From Prochlorococcus marinus XMU1406 (GTDB lineage: Bacteria > Cyanobacteriota > Cyanobacteriia > PCC-6307 > Cyanobiaceae), in assembly GCF_017696055.1 (NCBI RefSeq), contig NZ_JAAORG010000002.1, forward strand, positions 1 through 50,872: DNA of 50,872 bases, written 5' to 3'. The notes under the pieces are model-generated. The model worked only from the letters and a program-made list of their open reading frames with translations. It was not told the origin of the DNA and did no database searches. Positions 25,338 to 33,042 of the stretch are shown in pieces. The position numbers and the translations under genes are program-made. Numbering within the stretch: position 1 is the stretch's first letter; each line of letters starts with the position of its first letter.

Positions 25338-26495
25338 CTATAAATCTTTATCGAGACATGGAAAGATAGTTTCAAAAATTGCTCCACCATCCTTATGATT
25401 AAAAGCCTTTATAAAACCTTTATTGTTATTGATTATTTTTTTTGTTATTGAAAGACCTAAACCACTTCCACTTTTCTTGAATTTAGTCCTTGATGGATCA
25501 CCTCTATAAAAACGAGAAAAAATATCATTAAATTCATTTTCTTCTAATCCAATACCTTTATCCCTAACTCTCATAACAACCGAGCTATCTCTTTTAAAAA
25601 TTTCAACTTGAATTTCTTCATTAGCTGGGGAATAACGAATAGCATTATCCAAAATATTTATAAAAGCTCTTTTTAAATTTTCAATATCTGCAGATATAAA
25701 ATATTTTGTTGGTATCAGTAGATTTATTTTTATATCTTTTTTTTCTGCAAGTGGTTTTAAGGTTTGCCAAGATTCCATCACTAAATCTGAAATAGATATT
25801 TTTTTATTTTTATTAAAAGCCTCGCTACTTTCTAGCTTAGAAAGTTCTAAAGTTTCTTCAACCATTTTTCTTAATCTTTTAGATTCTTTCTTAAGTCTTT
25901 TAACGAGATATCTATCTTTCTTTGATACTACTGATTCCAGTCTTTCGCCTATCAAAATAAGAGATGTAAGAGGTGTTTTCAGTTCATGAGACACATCGTT
26001 GATTAATTGATTCTGTCTTTTTTTTATGGATTCAATTGATAATTTACTCTCCAACAATATTAAATAATTTTTTTTCCTTGCTCTAACAATATTTACAGAA
26101 ATGGGTTCCCCCGAAATAGTGCAATCTAGGCTGATTGGGAAATCTTTTTTTCTTGAATATAAAATCTTATTTCTTAGTACTTCAAGCTCATTAATATCAT
26201 TAATTGCTTTTCCAATAACATCCTTATATTTAATAAACTTAATGAGAGATAAACCTTTCTGATTGATAAATTTTATTGTTAATTCAGATGACAAAATAAT
26301 CCATCCTTGAGATGAATAATCTAACCAAGATAAAAGTTGCTGTGGTTTAACTTTATCAAATGGAAAATCAAAAATTTGTTGGTTCTTATTTTTAGTAAAT
26401 TCAATATTTTTATTATTTTTTGAAAATCCTTTAACCTTGGTTTTCCATTTCTCATAAAAGAAAGTTAATACCTGTTGTAGTGTTTTCATTCTCAT
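25338..26495 (-). CDS. phoR: Phosphate sensor histidine kinase PhoR
   Basis: 385 residues. A PAS-like domain (about 50-155) precedes HisKA with phospho-acceptor His170 in NDVSHELKTPLTSL. The ATPase domain shows the N-box (LDNAIRYS), G1 (DKGIGL) and G2 (GSGLGLSI) boxes. No clear transmembrane helix, unlike enterobacterial PhoR, so it is probably cytosolic or peripheral. The start overlaps the phoB stop by 4 bases (ATGA), giving a coupled phoB-phoR operon. The neighbouring pstS and porin confirm the assignment. Confidence 0.9.
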   Translation of the reverse strand: MRMKTLQQVLTFFYEKWKTKVKGFSKNNKNIEFTKNKNQQIFDFPFDKVKPQQLLSWLDYSSQGWIILSSELTIKFINQKGLSLIKFIKYKDVIGKAINDINELEVLRNKILYSRKKDFPISLDCTISGEPISVNIVRARKKNYLILLESKLSIESIKKRQNQLINDVSHELKTPLTSLILIGERLESVVSKKDRYLVKRLKKESKRLRKMVEETLELSKLESSEAFNKNKKISISDLVMESWQTLKPLAEKKDIKINLLIPTKYFISADIENLKRAFINILDNAIRYSPANEEIQVEIFKRDSSVVMRVRDKGIGLEENEFNDIFSRFYRGDPSRTKFKKSGSGLGLSITKKIINNNKGFIKAFNHKDGGAIFETIFPCLDKDL

Positions 26496-27220
26496 CCAAA
26501 CTTATATCCAAAACCTCTTACAGTTTTCAGAAGTTTTGGCGCTGAGGGATCTTCTTCTAATTTCTCTCTAAGCCATCTAACATGAACATCTACTGTTTTA
26601 GTATCACCAATAAAGTCAATTTCCCATATTTTTTCCAGAATTAAATCTCTTGACCATACCCTTTTAGGATTTTTCATAAATAACTCTAATAATTTAAATT
26701 CTTTTGGTGATAATGTTATTTCCCTATCAAAAGAAGTTACCCTACATTCTTCTAAAAACATTTTTATGTGATTAAATTCGATAATTGTCTCTGTTTTTTC
26801 TATATTTTTTTTGTTACGTTTAGATCTTCTTATTAATGCTCTTGATCTGGCAATTAATTCATTTAAACCAAAAGGTTTTGTTAAATAATCATCAGCACCA
26901 ACCTCTAATCCAAGAACCCGGTCTGATTCATTATCTTTGGCACTCAAAATTAATATGGGCGTATAATTTTCTTCATTTCTTATTTTTCTGCATAACTCTA
27001 ATCCATTTAACCCTGGTAACATTAAATCGAGAATTATAAGGTCAACATCATTTTTAGTATTTTCGCCAATAAAATCTGAAGCACTTAAACCGTCTTTAAA
27101 AGTTAAAACTTCAAAACCTTCGCCTTTCAATGATTCACTAACTGTCAGCCTAATACTCTTATCATCCTCTACAAGAAGAATTTTTGAGCCCTGCAAACTT
27201 TTATGATCTTTAATAGTCAT
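26492..27220 (-). CDS. phoB: Phosphate response regulator PhoB
   Basis: 242 residues from the ATG at 27220; a TTG at 27235 would add five. Receiver domain with acidic pocket VEDD, phospho-acceptor D65 (LIILDLMLPG), LSAKD and LTKPF. OmpR/PhoB winged helix with TVDVHVRWLREKLEEDP and TVRGFGYKF. Activates pstS, the porin and probably itself when phosphorylated by PhoR. The gap upstream contains CCCTTAAACCC (about 27338), a possible Pho half-site. Confidence 0.92.
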   Translation of the reverse strand: MTIKDHKSLQGSKILLVEDDKSIRLTVSESLKGEGFEVLTFKDGLSASDFIGENTKNDVDLIILDLMLPGLNGLELCRKIRNEENYTPILILSAKDNESDRVLGLEVGADDYLTKPFGLNELIARSRALIRRSKRNKKNIEKTETIIEFNHIKMFLEECRVTSFDREITLSPKEFKLLELFMKNPKRVWSRDLILEKIWEIDFIGDTKTVDVHVRWLREKLEEDPSAPKLLKTVRGFGYKFG

Positions 27221-27436
27221 TTGAAAACCCAACAAATTAATTTTATATAATCAAATTTATTTGATGTAATTATTTCATATTTAATTTACATTGAATTATT
27301 ATTTTTTTCATTAAATCTTATTTCCTTTTTAATTTTCCCTTAAACCCTTTTATCTAAATTTAGATTGTCTCTTTAATCTTCCTCACACATAATTTTAAAG
27401 AGACAAATTTATTGAATTTAATAATAGATATTAAAA

Positions 27437-27604
27437 CTAATATCCCATCGAAGCGTAATAATAATCGTCATCTTCATCTATATTCGTCACAACCCATTCT
27501 GGTGGAAAGTCACCAATTTTTACGTATTGATAAAGCTTATCAACATCTGGATCGTAATAAGTATCATTAATTTTTGGATCTTTGATTACTTTGCTTGGAT
27601 GCAT
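27437..27604 (-). CDS. Small acidic tyrosine-rich protein, 55 aa
   Basis: ATG at 27604 to TAG at 27437: MHPSKVIKDPKINDTYYDPD, then VKIGDFPPEWVVTN and an acidic end (DEDDDYYYASMGY). The composition argues for a real gene. Upstream of phoB in the same direction; may belong to the phosphate regulon. Function unknown. Confidence 0.55.
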   Translation of the reverse strand: MHPSKVIKDPKINDTYYDPDVDKLYQYVKIGDFPPEWVVTNIDEDDDYYYASMGY

Positions 27605-27701
27605 AATAAAAAATATTTCTACTCTTTTTTTATAGATTATTTAGTTTAAAGCATCTTTAAATCTCATTTAAATATTTTCATTTGATCTAGTTGACCCAAG
27701 A

Positions 27702-28103
27702 CTAATTTAACTTGTAATTAGTCATGATTGTTTTAATTACCGATTTTTTCGGATCTTTATTTGGATAACAATTAACAATTTTATATTTACCACCTTTTCT
27801 ATCTGTCTCAACAAGAGTAAATTGAACAAATTTTTCTTTTTCAACATTTGAAAAATCCTTTACTTCTATTTTGATTATTTCTTCATTTTTACTTTCAATT
27901 ATTCTGGATTTACCTCCACAAAGACGAACAGCCGTTTCTTTAGTTACATAAAATAATTTTTTTTTATCATTAATGGATGATTTACCTTTCGTAATCGAAA
28001 TTTCATCTTTTGTAATGGATAATTCTTCTTGGGTAATGGATAATTCATCTTTTGTACTGCAAGAAGTAAGAATAAAAATAAATACAGCCAGTAGCTTTTT
28101 CAT
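27702..28103 (-). CDS. Small lipoprotein with short tandem repeats
   Basis: From the ATG at 28103: MKKLLAVFIFILTSCSTKDE, a lipoprotein signal peptide with lipobox LTSC. It continues as an ELSITQE-ELSITKD-EISITKG repeat (7-residue period), then a folded C-terminal region (TKETAVRLCGGKSRIIE, NCYPNKDPKK). A GTG at 28127 gives a longer but overlapping reading. Probably outer-membrane or inner-membrane anchored; function unknown. Confidence 0.65.
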   Translation of the reverse strand: MKKLLAVFIFILTSCSTKDELSITQEELSITKDEISITKGKSSINDKKKLFYVTKETAVRLCGGKSRIIESKNEEIIKIEVKDFSNVEKEKFVQFTLVETDRKGGKYKIVNCYPNKDPKKSVIKTIMTNYKLN

Positions 28104-28110
28104 ATTTTTT

Positions 28111-28263
28111 TTAAATGATAAATTCACTTGTAATTGCTTTTAATTGTTTTTTATTTAGTTGGGTAAGATAGCTATGAATTTCTTTTCTACATAATCTGTC
28201 TTCAACTCTTTTACTTTCAAGAATTGAAAATGTAATGAAGTTAATAAGTTGATTTTTGTTCAT
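28111..28263 (-). CDS. Hypothetical small basic protein, 50 aa
   Basis: ATG at 28263 to TAA at 28111: MNKNQLINFITFSILESKRV...TQLNKKQLKAITSEFII. Helical and basic, 7 bp before the lipoprotein start in the same direction. No recognised domain. Confidence 0.45.
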   Translation of the reverse strand: MNKNQLINFITFSILESKRVEDRLCRKEIHSYLTQLNKKQLKAITSEFII

Positions 28264-28483
28264 GTTTATCTTATAGGTCTCTATTGTTAACTTTGAATTA
28301 AATTCTTATTAAATAAACTTTGACTATTAGAAAAATATTTAGTTTAGAAATTTAGAAGTTTTTTAAACAAATTTATTTTCTGCTTAATAACTTCTTAATC
28401 AAATAATCTTAAATTCTAGGAAGTCTCCTATATTTTTACCCCTTGAATATTGAAGACATTAAATAAAAAAGAATAATAAGATA

Positions 28484-28738
28484 ATGACTTCAAAAAATTC
28501 AACTTCACCCAAAAGCTCTAATCAAGAAAAAGAGATAGGACATATCAAATATTCTTATGAAGAAAGTTTTAAAAGAGAAAATATATCTCTTTTGGATGAT
28601 TCGGTATTAATCAAAAATTATAATGATTCTCTTAAATCGCCTCAATCTAGGAGATTTTACAAAACATTAGATAATGAAGACTATCATGACACAATCATGG
28701 TCCAAAATATTTTACCTCTAGATAAACTTTCTATTTAG
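28484..28738 (+). CDS. Hypothetical hydrophilic protein, 84 aa
   Basis: Begins MTSKNSTSPKSSNQEKEIGH; Ser/Asn-rich with no membrane segment; LLDDSVLIKNYNDSLKSPQS is probably helical. The start follows AATAAGATA with no clear ribosome binding site. No recognised family; cargo gene of E2. Confidence 0.5.
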   Translation: MTSKNSTSPKSSNQEKEIGHIKYSYEESFKRENISLLDDSVLIKNYNDSLKSPQSRRFYKTLDNEDYHDTIMVQNILPLDKLSI

Positions 28739-28917
28739 AATTATTTTATTAAAAACTATTTTTAAAGATTTTTTATAGAGTACGGTAATTTAGTAAGAAT
28801 CACTCTCGCCATGATAATTATTGAATGTTATTTTTATTTTACGTTCATCCAATATTTATATAACTGGACGCATGACATGGGAATAGGGAACGGGATTCTC
28901 ATTAACTGCATAAGACC

Positions 28918-29088
28918 ATGAATAACCTCTTACAAATAAGAGACAAAATCAAAAGAGCAAATAGGCTTCATCAAGCACAGCTCTTAGCAACAAAAAATGG
29001 AGAAGTAACTCCATATAGACAATCAGTCTTTGAAGTAAGAATCAAACAAGCACAAAAAGACATGCAATTGAGTGACTCAATAGATTAA
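28918..29088 (+). CDS. Small basic protein, 56 aa
   Basis: ATG at 28918 to TAA at 29088: MNNLLQIRDKIKRANRLHQA... ending MQLSDSID. Amphipathic, Gln-rich helices. The leader just upstream is unusually GC-rich for this region (GGACGCATGACATGGG, GGGAACGGGATTCTC), so a structured 5' UTR is possible. A terminator follows. Confidence 0.55.
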   Translation: MNNLLQIRDKIKRANRLHQAQLLATKNGEVTPYRQSVFEVRIKQAQKDMQLSDSID

Positions 29089-29110
29089 ATTCTTATTTGT
29101 AACTGATTAA

Positions 29111-29149
29111 AAAGAGAGGAGTTTAGTTTATTTAAACCCTCTTTTTTTT
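29111..29149. terminator. Terminator between a cargo gene and the E2 recombinase operon
   Basis: AAAGAGAGGAGTTTA and TAAACCCTCTTTTTTT form an imperfect stem with a T-run, between two convergent genes. It separates cargo from the recombinase module. Confidence 0.6.
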
Positions 29150-29157
29150 ATCCAAAT

Positions 29158-29388
29158 CTAATTTGTATCAGCTATATTCTTAAAGAAATCACAATAAGTC
29201 ATCAATTCTGATTCGGTGGGAAGGGAAGGAAGTGGAAGAGCTTTCTTATTAGTGAAGTAATCACAATTAGGACTAACTCTTTTTAAGTTGTTTTCTAATT
29301 GGTCGAACTGAGCATCAGAAATTAGAGCATTACCATTACGATAATTTTCGTCATACCAATTAATTCTTTCTTCTAGATAAGTGCTCAT
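29158..29388 (-). CDS. Small protein resembling the LigA N-terminal (Ia) domain
   Basis: 76 residues. Residues ~5-40 (LEERINWYDENYRNGNALIS and DAQFDQLENNLKRV) resemble the NMN-binding Ia domain at the start of NAD-dependent DNA ligases, with the pattern YY..x..ISDAEYD.L...L. No adenylation domain follows, so it cannot be a ligase alone. It starts one base inside the recombinase stop (TAATGA), so the two are co-translated. It could sequester NMN/NAD or interact with DNA or host ligase; speculative. Confidence 0.6.
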   Translation of the reverse strand: MSTYLEERINWYDENYRNGNALISDAQFDQLENNLKRVSPNCDYFTNKKALPLPSLPTESELMTYCDFFKNIADTN

Positions 29389-30656
29389 TATCCGACCCTA
29401 TCAAATACTTTGGTTAGATTTTTATTTTGGAATCTAGCGTAAGATTTCAAGTTTGTATCGGGGTCATGTCCCATTGCTTCCGCAATTTGAGTTAGTGATC
29501 TCATAGTTCCATCATCTTGCGGTCTAGTGTGAGCAACATAAGCATATCTATGGCGGAAACTATATGGAGTTAACTCAAGACCTTCTGATTGAGCTTCATG
29601 GCATAAAACTTCCCAACAGCCACTAACACTTCTTCTTCTTAAATACTGACCAAGGTTCTGCCCTCCTTTTCCTTTTGGTATTTCTGGTAATTTTTCTCCC
29701 GCTGCTAATCTTCCGATTAATCCTTCTGACCAATCAAAAGGAGTTCCATCTAAATCTAGAACCTTTAAACCTAATAATTGTCTTTCTCTAACCCTAGAAT
29801 TTTGCTTCTGATAAGTACACCAAAGTTCTGGTTTTTTACTATGTTTGTTTCTTATTACCAAATGTCTAAGCTCTTCTGGTCTTAGACCAAATACTGCACA
29901 CAGTTGGACAGCAAACTTCCATTTTTGTGCTTGCTCATTATCTGGGTTAAAGTCAAAAGCTTCCACCAATCTATTGATTTGAAAATCAGTTAATGGATAA
30001 CCTATTCTCTTATTTGTTTTGACTTGGTTATTGCTCAACCTTTCTTCCATAGAAAGTTCTGGAGGAAGCCAATAAGATGGGAAGTCTTCCTCCCTAACGC
30101 AATAATTTAGAAACTTATTTAGAGAAATTCTCATGTGTCTTCTCATTTGAGTTCCAAATTGCCAACCAATTAATTTTTTATATTGGCCATGCTTATATTC
30201 ATTAAGAACTTTCTTACATAAAGTCTTTGCATTTTCTGGTTTGTGTTTGGTTCGATTCATATATTCCATAACTCCTTCTAAAACAGGCAAGTGCTTTTTC
30301 TTCCAAGTAGCTTCTCCAATAGCGAAAGAGTTTGCTTTTCTGTAATTAACTAAAGCTCTTTCCCAATCAAGTTGGATTTCTGTAGAAGTTTGCTTAGTTA
30401 ATTTGAAAGCAGTTTTTAAAGGTATTTTCTTATTGCTTTCCAAATATGCTTCCGCACCAATCCTTATAAAGTCAAAAGCATCTGGCCATTGATCTTTCTG
30501 CCATGCAAAAGGAAGGTTTATTGATGAGAATCCTTCTTTCTTATTTCCTACTAAAAGACGCATATTTCCTCTATCGTTTGAAACTTGCCAACCAGAACCA
30601 ATCTTGCTCTTAATAGCGTATCTAAACTCTTTAACCCAACTTTCTGTTGCAGACAT
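29388..30656 (-). CDS. Full-length tyrosine recombinase (integrase) of E2
   Basis: 422 residues. N-terminal arm-type region SGWQVSNDRGNMRLLVGN is related to that of the E1 enzyme. Catalytic R259 (FGLRPEEL), R368 (YSFRHRYAY), H397 (AMGHDPD) and Y406 (KSYARF). The His of the HxxR box is Tyr (Y365). It lies ~145 bp from attachment copy C and points inward, mirroring E1. ACCTAGTGC, the reverse complement of the GCACTAGGT found by the E1 recombinase, lies 7 bases upstream of its start. Confidence 0.92.
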   Translation of the reverse strand: MSATESWVKEFRYAIKSKIGSGWQVSNDRGNMRLLVGNKKEGFSSINLPFAWQKDQWPDAFDFIRIGAEAYLESNKKIPLKTAFKLTKQTSTEIQLDWERALVNYRKANSFAIGEATWKKKHLPVLEGVMEYMNRTKHKPENAKTLCKKVLNEYKHGQYKKLIGWQFGTQMRRHMRISLNKFLNYCVREEDFPSYWLPPELSMEERLSNNQVKTNKRIGYPLTDFQINRLVEAFDFNPDNEQAQKWKFAVQLCAVFGLRPEELRHLVIRNKHSKKPELWCTYQKQNSRVRERQLLGLKVLDLDGTPFDWSEGLIGRLAAGEKLPEIPKGKGGQNLGQYLRRRSVSGCWEVLCHEAQSEGLELTPYSFRHRYAYVAHTRPQDDGTMRSLTQIAEAMGHDPDTNLKSYARFQNKNLTKVFDRVG

Positions 30657-30691
30657 AAAACAACCTAGTGCTGTCCTATTTTCTACGGAAA

Positions 30692-30741
30692 TCCGTGGAA
30701 TTACAACCTATAAATGCAAAAGTGTGCAGTCTCGTGCAGTC
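30692..30741 (+). repeat. E2 right inner-end repeats
   Basis: TCCGTGGAAT (30692-30701), shared with 15011-15020 at the left end, and two GTGCAGTC units 10 bp apart (30724 and 30734), in the space between recombinase and core. Candidate recombinase/excisionase arm sites. Confidence 0.55.
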
Positions 30742-30801
30742 TTATTCATAGTATGACTTCAGTTATAGCATAGATACCTTTGTCTCACTAGAGGGGACTT
30801 A

Positions 30802-30847
30802 GTGCTTTGGGAGCACTAGGTCGCAGGTTCGAATCCTGTCGCCCCGA
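30802..30847 (+). repeat. Attachment site copy C (tRNA-Pro 3' end), E2/E3 junction
   Basis: Exact 46-bp copy of the tRNA-Pro 3' end (GTGCTTTGGG...GTCGCCCCGA), flanked left by GGGGACTTA, which is not tRNA sequence. Confidence 0.93.
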
Positions 30848-30870
30848 CTCTTAAAAACCAAGTTATACTA

Positions 30871-30894
30871 GCGAGTCTCCCAACTCGCTTTTTT
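30871..30894 (+). terminator. Terminator just inside the left end of E3
   Basis: GCGAGT-CTCCCA-ACTCGC followed by TTTTTT, 24 bp after attachment copy C. It may be a tRNA-Pro terminator carried by the element; a comparable hairpin follows copy D. Confidence 0.85.
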
Positions 30895-30920
30895 AATACC
30901 CATATTATGACCGCAATGGT

Positions 30921-30944
30921 TGCGGTCAAATTAGGGTCAAATAT
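30921..30944 (+). repeat. E3 left inner-end repeat
   Basis: Two direct GGTCAAA units (TGCGGTCAAATTAGGGTCAA). An inverted unit, GACCGCAATGGTTGCGGTC, forms a palindrome at its left edge. Partner at 33369-33392. Confidence 0.65.
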
Positions 30945-30946
30945 GC

Positions 30947-31360
30947 CTAATTGAAAGGTGAAGTGTTATTAGTAGGAGCTATTAATAGAATTTCAAAAAC
31001 AATTCCAGTCAAAGCAATAGGCAATACCCAAATACCAATAAATCTATGATCAAAAAATCTTAAATGATCTTCACCACTGAAAACACTTCGTAAAGAAGTA
31101 AATAGGGTTTCTGGTTGCTTATAAGATGGCCCATTTACAGAAGGAGAATATGGCTTAACAAAGGCTGAAGAAGCAGAAAACTTTGCAATTTTTCTTAAAA
31201 AATAAATAGGTAAAACCCATATAGCAATGAATCTTCCACCAAGCCACTGTCTAGCATTAGGCAGAGCATACTTTTTGATAGATTTATTCTCTGGCATTCC
31301 AGATTCCAAATTCTTATAAATTTTTTCTAATGTAGATTCACTACTTGATTTATTGATCAT
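30947..31360 (-). CDS. Two-helix membrane protein with duplicated RFIxIWVLPI motif, 137 aa
   Basis: The ATG at 31360 (MINKSSSESTLEKIYKNLES) is preferred over a longer frame from 31498, whose extra codons run through a 17-bp hairpin that looks like 5' UTR. Two membrane segments share a motif: GGRFIAIWVLPIYFLRK and DHRFIGIWVLPIALTGI, so an internal duplication is likely. The linker is Ser/Pro-rich. No recognised family. The context of small photosystem-like proteins suggests a thylakoid role; inference. Confidence 0.65.
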   Translation of the reverse strand: MINKSSSESTLEKIYKNLESGMPENKSIKKYALPNARQWLGGRFIAIWVLPIYFLRKIAKFSASSAFVKPYSPSVNGPSYKQPETLFTSLRSVFSGEDHLRFFDHRFIGIWVLPIALTGIVFEILLIAPTNNTSPFN

Positions 31361-31400
31361 TTGATTTTCAGAAAAAATTACTTTAAAAGATGTAATAAGT

Positions 31401-31449
31401 AAAATATTCCTAACTACTAAAATAACTAAAACGTAGTTAGGAATATTTT
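31401..31449. promoter_or_regulatory. Strong 17-bp hairpin upstream of the two-helix gene
   Basis: AAAATATTCCTAACTAC and GTAGTTAGGAATATTTT are perfect inverted repeats with a 15-nt loop, about 40 bp upstream of the ATG at 31360. It could be an mRNA leader hairpin, attenuator or dyad operator. Confidence 0.6.
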
Positions 31450-31636
31450 CTTTGGCTAGGTTCAAAAGACGGAAACTATACCGTTGCAGATTCGCCAAAT
31501 ATCTACATATTCTTTATAAATAAAAAACTCTTTTTTATAAAGTAAATAATATACATAAGAATGAATAATATTTAATAATTTAGAGTTTTAATTAAAAATT
31601 TAATTTAGTATTCATGAATATTAAAAAAATATTTAA

Positions 31637-31722
31637 ACCTCATTTTCTAAGATTGCGAAAAAGAAAATGAGGTCAAAGGGAGGTTCTCATTACGAACCGC
31701 TTTATCAAAGCTAGCGGTTAGT
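31637..31722 (-). ncRNA. Candidate structured RNA in the E3 intergenic region
   Basis: In the 300-bp gap between E3 genes, 12-bp perfect arms ACCTCATTTTCT/AGAAAATGAGGT (31637-31648, 31672-31683) sit beside overlapping GGTTC/GAACC and AACCGCT/AGCGGTT hairpins. Read on the minus strand, the 12-bp hairpin is last and is followed by a T-rich stretch, like a terminator. The GC-rich island in AT-rich surroundings supports an RNA element; transcription is not shown. Confidence 0.4.
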
Positions 31723-31824
31723 AGATTGCCCTAATATCTACTTATATATTTATATAATGAGTTTTAAAATACAGGAAGATTAATTTTATACAAATAAGTG
31801 TTTAATATTTTATGTAATTATTGC

Positions 31825-31923
31825 TTAGGAAAAGCTAATTAAAGTACTGACTATAGTTATTGAAAGATAAAAAAATGCATAAAGAGAAAGTGCAAAAAAT
31901 AGATACTGTTCTATTGGAATCAT
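31825..31923 (-). CDS. Single-helix membrane microprotein, 32 aa
   Basis: ATG at 31923 to TAA at 31825: MIPIEQYLFFALSLYAFFYL and ending SITIVSTLISFS. Essentially one transmembrane helix, the size class of PetG, PsaM and Psb small subunits. No good ribosome binding site. It precedes no other gene closely but lies downstream of the two other leftward microprotein genes. Confidence 0.5.
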   Translation of the reverse strand: MIPIEQYLFFALSLYAFFYLSITIVSTLISFS

Positions 31924-31958
31924 GAGAAGGTATTAATTTAAGGGTAAGGAAAATTTGA

Positions 31959-32144
31959 TTAATTTTTTGTTAAAAAGATATTCTCTAAAATATAACTTTG
32001 TTCTATTGATTCATTTTTAAGAGAAATATTTTTTTGCAAATTATTATTCGTAGAATTAAAAGCACCCCATTTTTTTAGCCAAAATAAGGTATAAAAAAAT
32101 GCAATTAAAAATGGTGCTCCAACAATTAAAAATCTAATATCCAT
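31959..32144 (-). CDS. Single-helix membrane protein, 61 aa
   Basis: N-terminus MDIRFLIVGAPFLIAFFYTL (FWLKKWGAF) is one transmembrane helix followed by a polar tail. The helix is similar to the start of the 98-aa neighbour ([20 protein letters not shown]), so the two are paralogous at their N-termini. It follows that gene by 12 bases in the same direction. The layout M-D-x-R..hydrophobic..AP is faintly PsbY-like. Function unknown. Confidence 0.6.
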   Translation of the reverse strand: MDIRFLIVGAPFLIAFFYTLFWLKKWGAFNSTNNNLQKNISLKNESIEQSYILENIFLTKN

Positions 32145-32156
32145 AAAAATTTCCTA

Positions 32157-32453
32157 TTAATAAGCTTTAAACTGCATTGCCAATATTGCTCCAAGGAAGA
32201 AAACGGTTGGAATCCCTAGGGCATTAACTGCTGCGGTTCTTACGGTAAATACTGGATAACCTTCTGCTGGTCTGCCAGTATCAGGAATTAATGCTGAATC
32301 TTCCCATACTTGATAATTTTTAAAAGGAGCTACTCCCCTCTTTGGTAATCCTAATGGCGTTAATCTAAATACATCCCACCTACCTAACCAAAAGACTGTA
32401 AATATCCATGAGAATATTATTGGGGCAATAACAAGTAAAATCCTGAAATCCAT
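32157..32453 (-). CDS. Membrane protein with C-terminal PsbF (cytochrome b559 beta)-like segment, 98 aa
   Basis: Residues 1-40: a transmembrane helix ([29 protein letters not shown]) related to the 61-aa neighbour. Residues 65-98: [20 protein letters not shown] then [10 protein letters not shown], very close in pattern to PsbF, whose core is [20 protein letters not shown]. The heme-ligand His of PsbF is Asn here, so it should not bind b559 heme in the usual way. Family similarity is from recalled sequence. It may be a PSII-associated paralogue or replace a small subunit. Confidence 0.7.
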   Translation of the reverse strand: MDFRILLVIAPIIFSWIFTVFWLGRWDVFRLTPLGLPKRGVAPFKNYQVWEDSALIPDTGRPAEGYPVFTVRTAAVNALGIPTVFFLGAILAMQFKAY

Positions 32454-32673
32454 TTCTAAAAAGTAATAATAAATTTGATTATTATTTTGTCTTTTTTAGT
32501 TAAATAAATGATTTGATCATTAACTTATATTTAAAGAAAAACCCCTAATAACATTGCCTCTAATCATTAGTAACATCATGAAATGATTAATTGATTTATT
32601 TAAAGTATATTTTTTTGGGTTGAGATATTTAGATATTTATTTGATGTAGATTTTAATTAATTAAAAAACAAAT
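32454..32673. promoter_or_regulatory. Divergent promoter region of E3
   Basis: 220 bp of AT-rich sequence between the leftward 98/61-aa pair and the rightward 122-aa gene. Both promoters must lie here; no distinct operator is visible. Confidence 0.4.
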
Positions 32674-33042
32674 ATGGAAACTTTTAGATTCTTACTTTTT
32701 GGTTTTGCAGGAGTTACTGTAGTTTTTTGGGTGGCAATAATAGCTTTATGGCATGCATACATGTTTCCAAGATTCTTTAATGAAGATAAAGGTTTAAATT
32801 CTGTTATCAATCAAGAAATAAAAGTTTCAACAAATCCAATTTTAGGCAGTTTGGTTAACAGCAACAATTTAAGAAATAGAGATAAATATTCAATGAAAAA
32901 TTTGGTTATAGCAGACTTCTCATCTGCAAGTAATAATTTCAAATTAAATAAACTCTACACAACAGTAATGATTGGAGTTACTTTTGCAAGTTTTATTTTT
33001 CTCACTTATGGATTAAGCAGTTCAATAACAACGGTAAGTTAA
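32674..33042 (+). CDS. Two-helix membrane protein, 122 aa
   Basis: METFRFLLFGFAGVTVVFWV (continuing AIIALWHAYMFPRFF) is the first helix; LYTTVMIGVTFASFIFLTYG is the second, with a polar loop of ~60 residues between. A His follows the first helix (ALWHAYMF). No recognised family. Immediately followed by a 27-aa membrane peptide, so part of the E3 microprotein set. Confidence 0.65.
   Translation: METFRFLLFGFAGVTVVFWVAIIALWHAYMFPRFFNEDKGLNSVINQEIKVSTNPILGSLVNSNNLRNRDKYSMKNLVIADFSSASNNFKLNKLYTTVMIGVTFASFIFLTYGLSSSITTVS

Larger units (their letters stand above)
14951..30847. mobile_element. E2: autonomous tycheposon-like element with phosphate/arsenate cargo
   Basis: About 15.9 kb between attachment copies B and C. 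Left module: excisionase-like HTH, small genes and a VirE/D5-type helicase with an inverted repeat region. Middle: arsR, gap, arsJ, chrA, pstS, porin, phoR, phoB and several small genes. Right end: a full tyrosine recombinase pointing inward, as in E1. TCCGTGGAAT occurs near both inner ends (15011 and 30692). Phosphate-acquisition islands of this content are well known in high-light Prochlorococcus; here the set is flanked by att copies and element machinery. Confidence 0.83.
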
